Part shown: in pieces, positions 25,121 through 37,940 of the stretch | Position numbering within the stretch: position 1 is the first letter of the stretch | How the letters are laid out: the number at the start of each line of letters is the position of its first letter | Assembly: GCF_003390395.1 (NCBI RefSeq) | Contig: NZ_QUOV01000001.1 | Span: forward strand, 3,410,001 to 3,474,000 | DNA from: Thalassotalea euphylliae | GTDB taxonomy: Bacteria; Pseudomonadota; Gammaproteobacteria; Enterobacterales; Alteromonadaceae | DNA length: 64,000 bases | Direction: 5' to 3' | Program-made: the position numbers and the translations under genes | Notes under the pieces: model-generated | Database searches by the model: none | Seen by the model: the letters and a program-made list of their open reading frames with translations, nothing else | What the model was told of the DNA's origin: nothing

Positions 25121-26649
25121 CCCAACTAAACAAACAAGTTTCACTGTTAGAAAAAGCCTTAAAAGACGAAAGAAGCGCCAAAAAAGCACTGGAGGCGAAA
25201 CTTGATAACGTGGACCAGCACAGGTATGACTCATACCGTGAACTGATCAGTGCGCTTGAGCAAGCTAATAACCGTCAAGTACAGCTAAAGGTACTATCGA
25301 ACCTTGCCAACCATCATGCCAGTTCAGGCTCAACCGCAGAAATGTTGGTGAATTTCTTAAAGGAAATATCATTGCTACTCGAAGGGGCAACGGTACTCTT
25401 GTTCGACTATAAAAATCCAAAGCGTGCCATTGCCTATTTATTAGAGAAAGACAGCAATAAACTCGTCAAACCGTATAGCAATAGAATAGATATCACAGCT
25501 TTACTTAATCAAGCTGCAAATTCTTTACAAACTACTGAAGAGCTAGAATCTACAGAAGCGGGTAGTAGCCATTGGCAAAGAATTGCTGAAAATTCCTCCT
25601 TAGAGCCAAGCTTGCACGACTTATTTCACCATGAAAACCAATTGGTTTTCAGTTACCAACGACTTAAACAACGTAAAAACTTGGTAGTTATCGACCTACC
25701 GCACTATTGCTACAGCAAAGAGGTAAAGCAAACGTTAGATACTGCCGGTCAGCAATTTGTTTCCGCAATACAAAAACGTGCAACAGAAGAGAAGCTCGCC
25801 AAGAACTATCAACGCTTACAACGTGCCGTTCATAAACTGAGTTCAGTGCAGCACCAACTGATCCACAGTGAAAAAATGGCTTCTATTGGCCAACTTGCAG
25901 CAGGTATCGCGCATGAGATAAATAACCCAATAGGTTACGTGAAAAGCAACCTATCGGTGCTAAGCGACTACATTACATTATTTAAAAAAGCGATTAACGA
26001 AGCGAGGCCACATATTGCAGTAGACGATGAATTAGACTTCGCAGAGCAAGACGTAGCAGAGCTCATTAGCTCATGTTTGGATGGTGTTGACCGCGTTGCC
26101 GAAATTGTCAGTAGCCTAAACTCATTTGCTCGCAAAGAAGACAGCACTAAAATCGCTAAGGTCTCTCTCAATCAAGTGCTACAGGAAAGCATTAAAATCA
26201 CTTGGAACAATATTAAACACACGTGTGAAATGGTGGTTGAACTCGACGAAAATTTACCAGAGATAATGGGACACAAAGGCGAGCTTCAACAGGTGTTTAT
26301 TAACTTAATCGTCAATGCACTGCACGCAATAGAAGATAGCGGCAAAATTACCGTTCGCTCTTGGTTTCAAGATACGGTGAACGTCAGCGTCACTGACAAT
26401 GGTTGCGGCATGGATAAAACAACCCAAAAGAAACTGTTTGAACCCTTTTACACAACAAAACCAGAAGGAAAAGGGACTGGGCTTGGCTTATCAGTATCCT
26501 ATGCCATTATCGAACATCACAGAGGGAAAATAACAGTGCAATCGGAAATAGGTAAAGGAACGCGCTTTGAACTGAAATTCCCAATCGCTGAGCACCAATC
26601 AGCACAAATGACTGTACATGAGAACAAAGATCTAATGGCAAATAGTTAA
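25084..26649 (+). CDS. hnoK: H-NOX-associated soluble histidine kinase
   Basis: 521 residues with no membrane segment. An N-terminal coiled coil (about 5-45) precedes a sensor-like region (about 55-230, possibly GAF-like). A second helical stretch leads to the H-box GIAHEINNP (His about 277). HATPase_c motifs follow: NLIVNALHAIED, DNGCGMD, FEPFYTTK and GTGLGLS. It has no receiver or Hpt domain, so the phosphoryl group must go to another protein. The TTG start at 25084 is supported by AAGGAG 7 nt upstream inside the H-NOX gene; no ATG lies nearby. It is probably inhibited by NO-bound H-NOX. The receiver-first SypF-like kinase and the SypG-like regulator are plausible acceptors. Confidence 0.88.
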   Translation: MPNESDHSAAKLAQLNKQVSLLEKALKDERSAKKALEAKLDNVDQHRYDSYRELISALEQANNRQVQLKVLSNLANHHASSGSTAEMLVNFLKEISLLLEGATVLLFDYKNPKRAIAYLLEKDSNKLVKPYSNRIDITALLNQAANSLQTTEELESTEAGSSHWQRIAENSSLEPSLHDLFHHENQLVFSYQRLKQRKNLVVIDLPHYCYSKEVKQTLDTAGQQFVSAIQKRATEEKLAKNYQRLQRAVHKLSSVQHQLIHSEKMASIGQLAAGIAHEINNPIGYVKSNLSVLSDYITLFKKAINEARPHIAVDDELDFAEQDVAELISSCLDGVDRVAEIVSSLNSFARKEDSTKIAKVSLNQVLQESIKITWNNIKHTCEMVVELDENLPEIMGHKGELQQVFINLIVNALHAIEDSGKITVRSWFQDTVNVSVTDNGCGMDKTTQKKLFEPFYTTKPEGKGTGLGLSVSYAIIEHHRGKITVQSEIGKGTRFELKFPIAEHQSAQMTVHENKDLMANS

Positions 26650-26765
26650 CACTTTATTCAAAAGCGATTGCCAAAGTTAAACCCTTTCAGAAAGGGTGAC
26701 CGCCAACAAAACGAACAAGAATTAAGCTATTGAATGCTATCCACTAATTTTTTGTTATCGCGCGG

Positions 26766-26794
26766 GTGACAATAAAAGTAAAAATGCTTATACT
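26766..26794 (+). promoter_or_regulatory. Sigma-70 promoter of the tRNA gene
   Basis: GTGACA and TATACT are separated by 17 bp and followed by a GC-rich discriminator (GCCCCCGC), typical of stringently controlled stable-RNA promoters. The tRNA begins about 54 bp downstream of the -10 box. Confidence 0.75.
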
Positions 26795-26847
26795 GCCCCC
26801 GCTTATTTCGGAGACTTTACTCTAAGTCACCAAGCAAGTTAAAAAAT

Positions 26848-26924
26848 GGCCCTTTAGCTCAGTTGGTTAGAGCACCCGACTCATAATCGGTAGGTCCCCA
26901 GTTCAAGTCTGGGAGGGGCCACCA
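26848..26924 (+). tRNA. tRNA with CAT anticodon, probably tRNA-Ile2 (lysidine-modified)
   Basis: 77 nt including encoded CCA. The cloverleaf is readable: acceptor GGCCCTT with AGGGGCC, D-arm AGCTCAGTTGGTTAGAGC, anticodon loop CTCATAA, T-loop GTTCAAGTC. The GGCC acceptor resembles E. coli ileX rather than elongator tRNA-Met (GGCTACG), so Ile2 is favoured. Elongator Met remains possible. Confidence 0.85.
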
Positions 26925-27375
26925 TTTTACCTCATAACTATTAAGTTGCATTAACACCAACATTTCTTCTGTTTACTTGTTTCAGTAACAAGTTTAAAAA
27001 CGTTGAATCCACTTATTATATCCAGAACTAAGAACCTTAAATCGCACATAAAAGGGACACTAATATATACGGATAATTTCAAGTGCCTAATGCCCTACCT
27101 TCGACTCAATTGCCCCCTCCCTTAATCAAGCTTTTGAAGATGAAAAACTAAATTGATGCTAAATTTGTGAAGATTCTAATAGGATATAAGCAGTATTCAG
27201 CTCCCCTAAATCTATGCCAACCAATTAGTTACTTTATGTCATTAACACCACCATTTATTTACTGAACTCAAATAAGTAGAAAGTTAAAACTAGAAAGCGG
27301 TATTTTTGAAGTAAATAGTATTAAAGTTCATTACACCAAAAGAGTTATTATGCTAATTTTAAAAGGCCTTGAGCG
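26925..27375. other. 450-bp AT-rich gap with no recognised feature
   Basis: Nothing recognisable was seen on either strand: no ORF, strong hairpin or repeat. It lies between the tRNA gene and the short frame next to the rRNA operon terminator. Confidence 0.5.
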
Positions 27376-27591
27376 TTAGTTACGTTTAAAAGCTTCTACA
27401 ACATATTTGTCTTTATTAACTTCCCAGAAACCATAAACATTAGTTGCATTTGAAGAGCTAGGAAGCACTAATGCCACAAGATCATGGATGCTAGAGATTA
27501 AGACAACGTTAGGAGCTGTTGTAGAAGGATCAGGTAGTAATGAAAGGTTAATATCACTAAGCAATGCTGCAGTAAAATTTTTAAAGGCCAT
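27376..27591 (-). CDS. Putative 71-residue protein or gene remnant beside the rRNA terminator
   Basis: The frame uses codons like those of neighbouring genes, and its C-terminus (YGFWEVNKDKYVVEAFKRN) looks protein-like. However, the ATG lies a few bases after the rRNA operon terminator and has no Shine-Dalgarno sequence. It may be the 3' remnant of a gene truncated where the rRNA operon joins this flank. No family recognised; a chance frame cannot be excluded. Confidence 0.3.
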   Translation of the reverse strand: MAFKNFTAALLSDINLSLLPDPSTTAPNVVLISSIHDLVALVLPSSSNATNVYGFWEVNKDKYVVEAFKRN

Positions 27592-27597
27592 AGATGC

Positions 27598-27628
27598 AAA
27601 AAACCCGTAGCGTTAGCTACGGGTTTTT
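27598..27628 (-). terminator. Rho-independent terminator of the rRNA operon
   Basis: An 8-bp stem CCCGTAGC/GCTACGGG with a 4-nt loop is flanked by A-run and T-run, so on the minus strand it ends in six Ts. It lies 12 bp beyond the 5S 3' end. The symmetric A/T flanks could let it work on both strands. Confidence 0.9.
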
Positions 27629-27639
27629 CTTAATTAAGT

Positions 27640-27755
27640 GCCTAGCGATGACCTACTCTCACATGGGACCTCCCACACTACCATCGGCGCAGTTGCATTT
27701 CACTTCTGAGTTCGGCATGGGGTCAGGTGGTTCTACAACGCTATTGTCGCTAGGC
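27640..27755 (-). rRNA. 5S ribosomal RNA
   Basis: About 116 nt. The minus strand starts GCCTAGCGACAATAGCG and contains the conserved CCCATGCCGAACTCAGAAG region. The ends pair (GCCTAGCGA with TCGCTAGGC). Confidence 0.95.
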
Positions 27756-27860
27756 GAAAAAAGTTACAATTTGGAAATTAATATATATCGTTATTCAGCA
27801 CACGTTAGTACGTGATTTTCTTTATTCTGTCAGTCTTACAAAACCATTTGGGTGTTGTAT

Positions 27861-30735
<2,875 letters not shown>

Positions 30736-30988
30736 ATACAACCCCAAATAGTTTTCGTATTTAAGTCATCAAGAGACAAATCTTGATGCTAATGTATGAC
30801 TGACATTTTCACGTACTCATTATCCATTCTTAAAAAGAACAGTAATGGAGTATGCTTGAATTAGATTGATAAATGATAAGGAAAAATCATTTATCAGGTT
30901 TGATGTTTACAGCGCGACACTGTAATCATCATTCGAGATAATCATTAGTAAATAATAACTATCTCGGGATATATATCAGCTTTCCAAA

Positions 30989-31000
30989 TTGTTAAAGAAC
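30989..31000 (-). promoter_or_regulatory. boxA antitermination site in the 16S-23S spacer
   Basis: GTTCTTTAACAA on the minus strand matches the rRNA boxA consensus. It lies between tRNA-Ala and 23S, where the second boxA of rrn operons is expected. Confidence 0.7.
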
Positions 31001-31101
31001 TTCAAATCAGCGCACATTCGGCTCATTTGTGGTTAAAAAAACCAAATTGAAAATATCATCTAGATACCTTTAATTTGGTTTCTCATTCTTATGCGAAGAA
31101 G

Positions 31102-31177
31102 TGGTGGAGCTAAGCAGGATCGAACTGCTGACCTCCTGCGTGCAAGGCAGGCGCTCTCCCAGCTGAGCTATAGCCCC
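31102..31177 (-). tRNA. tRNA-Ala (TGC)
   Basis: 76 nt with encoded CCA. GGGGCTATAGCTCAGCTGG start, anticodon TGC in CTTGCACG, T-loop TTCGATCC. Second tRNA of the 16S-23S spacer. Confidence 0.97.
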
Positions 31178-31301
31178 TTTATTTTCTCAATAAAGAGTGG
31201 GTACATGTTGGTCAAGCTTCAATTCAAGCTAATCAAGGCGGTTGATGCCGACGTTTAGTTCGCTAAACGAGGTAACAATCAACGCTGAGTAGCAAAGAAT
31301 T

Positions 31302-31378
<77 letters not shown>

Positions 31379-31486
31379 ATTATCTCAATTAAGAGGCGTC
31401 CGAAGCTTACATGTTAGGACTTCTTCTTACGTTTGTTATCAATGCAATGTGTGTGAACACTCAACATGAAGCGTTTTACTTCAAGA

Positions 31487-33029
<1,543 letters not shown>

Positions 33030-33200
33030 AAATCGTTTGTGAGACATCAGTCTCGGCTCAATGAATTCTGTACAAATAAAACTTATATAAAAGTAGTTCT
33101 TGCATGAGTTCACTGAGTTAATTTTTGCTAAGACAAGCTTAGCTATATTTGTAAATATCAACATCATGTGAATGCTCACACAAATTGCATGATAACTAAT

Positions 33201-33211
33201 TGTTAAAGAAC
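33201..33211 (-). promoter_or_regulatory. boxA antitermination site in the 16S leader
   Basis: GTTCTTTAACA on the minus strand, about 170 bp before 16S and after promoter P2, the usual place for leader boxA. Confidence 0.7.
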
Positions 33212-33282
33212 TGAATCTTGCGATTCAAACAAAACATCGCACTCGTGTTTTGTGGTTGCTCTCTCGTTGAGAGCGGATGCGC

Positions 33283-33310
33283 ATTTTACGCCTCCTAGTT
33301 TTGATGTCAA
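33283..33310 (-). promoter_or_regulatory. rRNA operon promoter P2
   Basis: TTGACA, 16-bp spacer, TAAAAT, then a GCGC discriminator. An A/T-rich tract just upstream could act as an UP element. Confidence 0.85.
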
Positions 33311-33430
33311 CAACTTTTTGAAAAAATCTTCAATTCATTTTTCTATGTTATCTGACCCGTTTATTTAGCAAACTTGCTAACTAAACTTATCAAAACACTT
33401 CGTTGGGCTGTCCCGTGGAAGTGGATGCGC

Positions 33431-33458
33431 ATTTTAGAGATTTTTAGCTGGGCGTCAA
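33431..33458 (-). promoter_or_regulatory. rRNA operon promoter P1
   Basis: TTGACG, 16-bp spacer, TAAAAT, then GCGCATCC. The same -10 box and discriminator occur in P2 148 bp downstream, and an A-rich tract lies upstream. Confidence 0.85.
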
Positions 33459-33747
33459 CACCTTTTTGAAAGTTTTTTGATATTTTCATTTATTAGTTCA
33501 ATTTACACACAAACAATGTGTTTATTGGACAAAATTAGAACGGGAGGTATCTAAATCAGCTATTTTCAGGTATCTAAATATAAAAGAAGTAAACAACAAT
33601 AGTTTTGAGAGCCTAACACTTAACCAATAAAAATGAGCTGTATTTCTCACTACATTGATAGCAATTTACCTATTTAAGCGTAGGTTACACTCAAGTTTTG
33701 TAAAATGGGCTATAAACTGTTACCTAAAGAATTAGTTGGAGATATGC

Positions 33748-34443
33748 TTAGCTGCAAAAGTAGGTATTAAATTGCTCTGCTAAATTCAAATCATATTGAA
33801 TCCAACTACAAGCCAATCGCTGCGCTTGGTGCCTTTCTATGATATTCACCGCTGAGCGATGATACTCTTTATCATGGCTACCTAACATAGCTCTTAAGTG
33901 TTTCCGAATAGGCTTAATCAATTTAGCGGTATACTGGTGTTTTTGTTGATAAAGATGCAAGCCAATTTCCAACCAAGCTTCATGTACTTCTTTGCGATTA
34001 GGGCCAAAACGTTCTGCTTGATATAAGAAATACAACATTTCTTCGTCGAATTCATTAAGCCGCCACTTTAAAATCGCTAATGTTGCCCACGTAACTGGCC
34101 ATGTCGGGCGATATTGAGTTGCTTCAAGATACAATAACTTCGCTTTTGAAAGGTCTTCTATTTGATTCAAAGTGATACCTTGCCACTCCCAAATTAATGC
34201 TTCAGTTAACAAGTAATGAGGATTGTTTGGGTGTATCGAATTAGCTTTCTGAGCACTCATTAGCGCAGATTGAAGCGACTCTTGGCTTGGTATTAACTTC
34301 TCTTTTCGCCAATATTCAGCGGCATTGTGGGCAGCTAAGTAGCTTAAGTTCGCTCTACCTATTTGTATTGCTTGCCAAGCCATCAATAACAATAGTGAAG
34401 ATAGTACTACTAAACCGGCTTTACGAAACCATGCTGGTATCAC
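33748..34443 (-). CDS. VpsP-like polysaccharide biosynthesis accessory protein
   Basis: 231 residues. One N-terminal membrane helix (about 10-28) is followed by helical, TPR-like repeats (ANSIHPNNPHYLLTEALIWEW; EATQYRPTWPVTWATLAILKW) facing the periplasm. Length and place at the end of a barrel-export-autokinase-phosphatase run fit the VpsP family known from Vibrio vps loci. The family's function is unknown. The GTG start overlaps the phosphatase stop by 4 bp, which shows translational coupling. Confidence 0.65.
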   Translation of the reverse strand: MIPAWFRKAGLVVLSSLLLLMAWQAIQIGRANLSYLAAHNAAEYWRKEKLIPSQESLQSALMSAQKANSIHPNNPHYLLTEALIWEWQGITLNQIEDLSKAKLLYLEATQYRPTWPVTWATLAILKWRLNEFDEEMLYFLYQAERFGPNRKEVHEAWLEIGLHLYQQKHQYTAKLIKPIRKHLRAMLGSHDKEYHRSAVNIIERHQAQRLACSWIQYDLNLAEQFNTYFCS

Positions 34444-35165
34444 GTAAACATACTCTCAGCGATTAGTTGAGGATTTGTAACAAACAATAGATTCGCGACC
34501 TCTTCCCCAAAAAGACTAGAAACAGATTGATAGGCTTGCGACATTTTTGGCGGCCTGCGTTTCATACTATGCATATCGGAGGCTACTATTGCAGCTTTGT
34601 TGTCCTTTATGATTTGTTCAGCAATTGATTGGGCGTGTTCACCAAAGTCGCCAGTGATGGAAGAAGCGGTAAGTTGAAACAAACAACCTGTTTTTGCCAG
34701 CCGTTTAAACTTTTGATAATCAGCTTGAATATCTCGATTGCGTTCAGGGTGGGCTATTAACGGTATGATACTTTGGTTTATCAGCCATTTTATTAGCTGC
34801 TCGGTTCCTGCTGGTATATGGCTATGTGGTAACTCAAGCAGCATAACGCTATGCCCATGCCACTGTCCAAGTAGAGGTAATGCTTGTTGCTTTGCAAGCA
34901 ACATAATTTCGGGACAAATACGAATTTCTGCAGCAAAAGCGAGTTTAATAGGAAGTGACACTACTTGTTCATGATCGATAACTTGTTGGTGTATAGCGGC
35001 AATATTACTTAAGGTGTTGTCAAACCGACCAAGTTGAATATGAGGCGTAGCGATAAGATGCGAGATACCGTCATCAACCGCCGCTTTCAATAAAGCAACA
35101 GTATCATCTATTGATTGTGCACCATCGTCAATTCCAGGTAAGACATGGCTGTGTAGGTCATACAT
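34440..35165 (-). CDS. CpsB/CapC-type (PHP-fold) tyrosine-protein phosphatase
   Basis: 241 residues of the metal-dependent PHP fold. The N-terminal DLHSHVLPGIDDGA gives the HxH metal motif; IATPHIQ near 40, LIAHPERNR near 137 and VASDMHSMKRRPP near 197 supply further ligands. In capsule systems such enzymes dephosphorylate the tyrosine tail of the autokinase, here encoded directly upstream. CpsB is commoner in Firmicutes, but PHP phosphatases also occur in marine Gammaproteobacteria. GAG lies 6 nt before the ATG. Confidence 0.87.
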   Translation of the reverse strand: MYDLHSHVLPGIDDGAQSIDDTVALLKAAVDDGISHLIATPHIQLGRFDNTLSNIAAIHQQVIDHEQVVSLPIKLAFAAEIRICPEIMLLAKQQALPLLGQWHGHSVMLLELPHSHIPAGTEQLIKWLINQSIIPLIAHPERNRDIQADYQKFKRLAKTGCLFQLTASSITGDFGEHAQSIAEQIIKDNKAAIVASDMHSMKRRPPKMSQAYQSVSSLFGEEVANLLFVTNPQLIAESMFT

Positions 35166-35197
35166 ACAAAACTCTACTAGTTAAAAAACCACAACTT

Positions 35198-37399
35198 CTA
35201 AGATGCTTTCTGAGCTTGTTCAGTGTTGTAACCATATTGGTCATAGTAGCCGTGGTATTCGCCATATTTAGCCGCTTTATCCAGATCAACTTGATTAAGC
35301 ACAATACCGTCAATTCTACCTGCCATTGCACCCAATCTCGATAAACCTTGCTTGATAACACGTTGACGTGTGCTATCAGCCTTAACAACATAGATTAACG
35401 AGTCGGCTTGCTGAGTAATAATTATCGCATCGCTTACTGCTTGCGTCGGCGCTGTATCAATGACAATACGATCGTATTGCTCTTGTGCTTTCTCAATAAA
35501 GTCGGCTAAAGCTTGCGATGCCAGAAGCTCTTGTGGAGTAGTTGTCAATGTGCCAGCTGTTAGTACGTCAATACCTGATTCTTCGTCTCTGACTACACAT
35601 TCTTCCACTCGATGAGTGCCACTTAGAACATTAGATAAACCTTCTTGATAAGCTGGCAAGTCGAATCGCTTAGCAACCGATGGACGGCGCATATCGGCAT
35701 CAATTAGTAGTACCTTTTCTAATTGACCAAGTGCAAAAGCCAAATTTATCGATACGGTTGTTTTTCCTTCCCCAGGCACTGATGACGTTACCGAAACAAC
35801 TTTCACATTTTTATCAATATTCGTTAACAATAAGCTGGTTCGCAAAGTACGTATAGATTCTGAAAAAGCATGCTGCTCTTTGTCGAAATAATGGCGTAAA
35901 GGTAGCGCATTACTTTTCAATTTTTTCTGTTTCGGTAATAAGCCTAACATACGCTGCTTAAGCTGTTGCTCGATATCTTCAACCGATCGAATACCATCAT
36001 TGAGATATTCATACACAAATACCATGCCCATACCGAGTAAAATACTCATGATAAAGGTAACGCCCACTATGACCCTTTTCCTCGGGCTGAAAGGAATAAT
36101 TGGAGCGATAGCTGGATCGATAATACGTGCATTGGCGGACTCAAACTCTCCGACTTCTTTGGTTTCTTTAAAGCGAGTGAAAAAAGCGTCATACAATTGC
36201 TGATTACTGGCTACTTCGCGTTTTAGTTCTTGTTGGCGGCTGTCCAGTCTAGAAAGCTCTCGATAATGAGTTCCTTTATCTTTGATAGCAATTTCTAGAT
36301 TTTGAACGTCTACTGATAGCTTCTTGTACTCGTTACTGATGCCCGATATCAACAAGCTAACTTGGCTCGCTAAATTATCTTCTGCAGAAGAAAGTTCAAG
36401 TTGTGCGGCAATCATTATTGGGTGTTTGGGGCCATACACCCCTTTTAATTCTGAGATTTTGGTTTTGCTGTTTTGAACAGCTTCGCTAACTTTGATGATC
36501 AGCGCGTGGTTTAATACGTCAGGTAGGGCAATTAGCGAACCTAAGCTCCCCTGATTTCGTTGAATTAAATTAAAAATATTTTCACTTTGTTGCAACTTTT
36601 GGCGCGCGACAGATAGCTGCTGATTGAGTTCTTGAAGTTCTCTTGCTTCAATACTTTTTACACCGTCAATATCAACCAGCTCTTCTTGGTTTTGATAGGC
36701 CAGCAAGTTATCTTCTGAGTCATCAAGCTTTTGCTTTAACACGGCTAAGCGTTCATTAAGCCAACTCGACGCGCGCTCGGTCATCATTAATTGAGATTCC
36801 AAGTGGCTTTCTATATACACTTCGGCATGTGTATTAACGATTAACGCAGACAATTTGGGCGAAGCGGCTTCGAACGAAATTTTTACCAGTTGAGTATTTC
36901 GTACTGGTGCAATTGACAATCGGCGTAAGTATTCGTCGACAACTGCTCGCATTGTTTTATGATGTAACTCATCTACGGTATATGCCTGCTTCTTACCCAC
37001 ATTGATGGCAAGAAACTGTTTAACGAAGCTAACGGGTGAAAACCCCTCTTTTTCATCAACTATAAACTCTTGATGAGTCGCTAATTTGAGTTTTTCGACA
37101 ACACGCTGAGCAATAAGACGCGACTTTAGAATTTCAAATTGTGTAAACAAGTATTCTCGACGGCCTGAGTCAATACCATAAACTTCTTCAATAGAGACTA
37201 CATTCGCTTTTTCAGATTCGATCAATAATGTAGCCGTTGCTTTGTATAAAGGGGTTATAGTGAATGTTATTAATGTAGCCAACAACGTAAGTAAAAATGC
37301 TAGACTAAAAATCCCCCACTTGTAGCGCTTCAATATGCGAAAGTAATGTTGAATTTCTGAATCTGAGCTAACGGGCTCATATGGTTTCACTTGTAACAT
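35198..37399 (-). CDS. Wzc-like polysaccharide copolymerase and tyrosine autokinase (VpsO-like)
   Basis: 733 residues. A Wzz domain with first membrane helix (about 32-52) is followed by a periplasmic coiled coil (about 190-400), a GNVR-like region and a second helix (about 432-452). The cytosolic BY-kinase (about 520-715) has Walker A SVPGEGKTT, Walker A' LLIDADMRRP and Walker B IVIDTAP. The C-terminal tail KYGEYHGYYDQYGYN holds six tyrosines for autophosphorylation. All key residues are present, unlike the SypD-like protein. It should control chain length and export with the Wza-like protein just upstream and the phosphatase just downstream. Confidence 0.93.
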   Translation of the reverse strand: MLQVKPYEPVSSDSEIQHYFRILKRYKWGIFSLAFLLTLLATLITFTITPLYKATATLLIESEKANVVSIEEVYGIDSGRREYLFTQFEILKSRLIAQRVVEKLKLATHQEFIVDEKEGFSPVSFVKQFLAINVGKKQAYTVDELHHKTMRAVVDEYLRRLSIAPVRNTQLVKISFEAASPKLSALIVNTHAEVYIESHLESQLMMTERASSWLNERLAVLKQKLDDSEDNLLAYQNQEELVDIDGVKSIEARELQELNQQLSVARQKLQQSENIFNLIQRNQGSLGSLIALPDVLNHALIIKVSEAVQNSKTKISELKGVYGPKHPIMIAAQLELSSAEDNLASQVSLLISGISNEYKKLSVDVQNLEIAIKDKGTHYRELSRLDSRQQELKREVASNQQLYDAFFTRFKETKEVGEFESANARIIDPAIAPIIPFSPRKRVIVGVTFIMSILLGMGMVFVYEYLNDGIRSVEDIEQQLKQRMLGLLPKQKKLKSNALPLRHYFDKEQHAFSESIRTLRTSLLLTNIDKNVKVVSVTSSVPGEGKTTVSINLAFALGQLEKVLLIDADMRRPSVAKRFDLPAYQEGLSNVLSGTHRVEECVVRDEESGIDVLTAGTLTTTPQELLASQALADFIEKAQEQYDRIVIDTAPTQAVSDAIIITQQADSLIYVVKADSTRQRVIKQGLSRLGAMAGRIDGIVLNQVDLDKAAKYGEYHGYYDQYGYNTEQAQKAS

Positions 37400-37406
37400 A
37401 GCTGAA

Positions 37407-37940
37407 CTAAAAATAACTTTGACGAACTGTGATTATGTCACCCGGCTGCACTAAAGCATTCGCTGTAACACTAACCGACGCTTGCTCAGGATCATTGCTT
37501 CGCACAATAAAAATTTTGGACAACGACGCGCGCTCAGTAAAGCCACCAGCCAAAGCTGCAGCTTTACTAACTGTTAAACCTGGCTGAAAAGGGTAACCAC
37601 CGGGCTGCTTTACTTCACCATCAATAAAAAATGGTCGGTATTCAACGATAGTGACTGAGACATTTGGGTTAACTAAATAGTCACCTTTCAACCCAGCCAA
37701 AATATCTTGTTGTAGCTGGGTTAACGTTTTACCTGTCGCCTGAATTTGCCCTAAAAACGGGTATTCAATTTTTCCACTATCATCTAACAAGGTTTCAATC
37801 GAAAGGTCTGCTTGGCCAAAAACACTGATTTTAATGGTGTCACCTGAGCCAAGTTGGTAATCTCCGGCCGACTGAGCCTGGACACATAGCCAGCTTGTTA
37901 GTACCACAAAGCAGAAAGTCTTTAACAGCTTATTTATCAT
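37407..37940 (-). CDS. Short Wza-like polysaccharide export protein (VpsN-like)
   Basis: 177 residues: signal peptide (about 1-24), Poly_export domain (YQLGSGDTIKISVFGQ, about 27-105) and one SLBB domain (FFIDGEVKQPGGYPFQPG, about 107-170). It lacks the extra SLBB repeats, C-terminal amphipathic helix and lipid anchor of E. coli Wza (about 380 aa). It may therefore rely on the barrel protein encoded just upstream to cross the outer membrane. The start overlaps the barrel gene stop by 4 bp. Confidence 0.9.
   Translation of the reverse strand: MINKLLKTFCFVVLTSWLCVQAQSAGDYQLGSGDTIKISVFGQADLSIETLLDDSGKIEYPFLGQIQATGKTLTQLQQDILAGLKGDYLVNPNVSVTIVEYRPFFIDGEVKQPGGYPFQPGLTVSKAAALAGGFTERASLSKIFIVRSNDPEQASVSVTANALVQPGDIITVRQSYF

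Larger units (their letters stand above)
33030..33747. other. rRNA leader, tandem promoters and distal spacer
   Basis: The 720-bp gap holds the 16S leader with half of the pre-16S stem (33160-33196), boxA, promoters P2 and P1 and their A-rich upstream flanks. The last 250 bp toward 33747 are AT-rich with nothing recognised. Confidence 0.8.
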
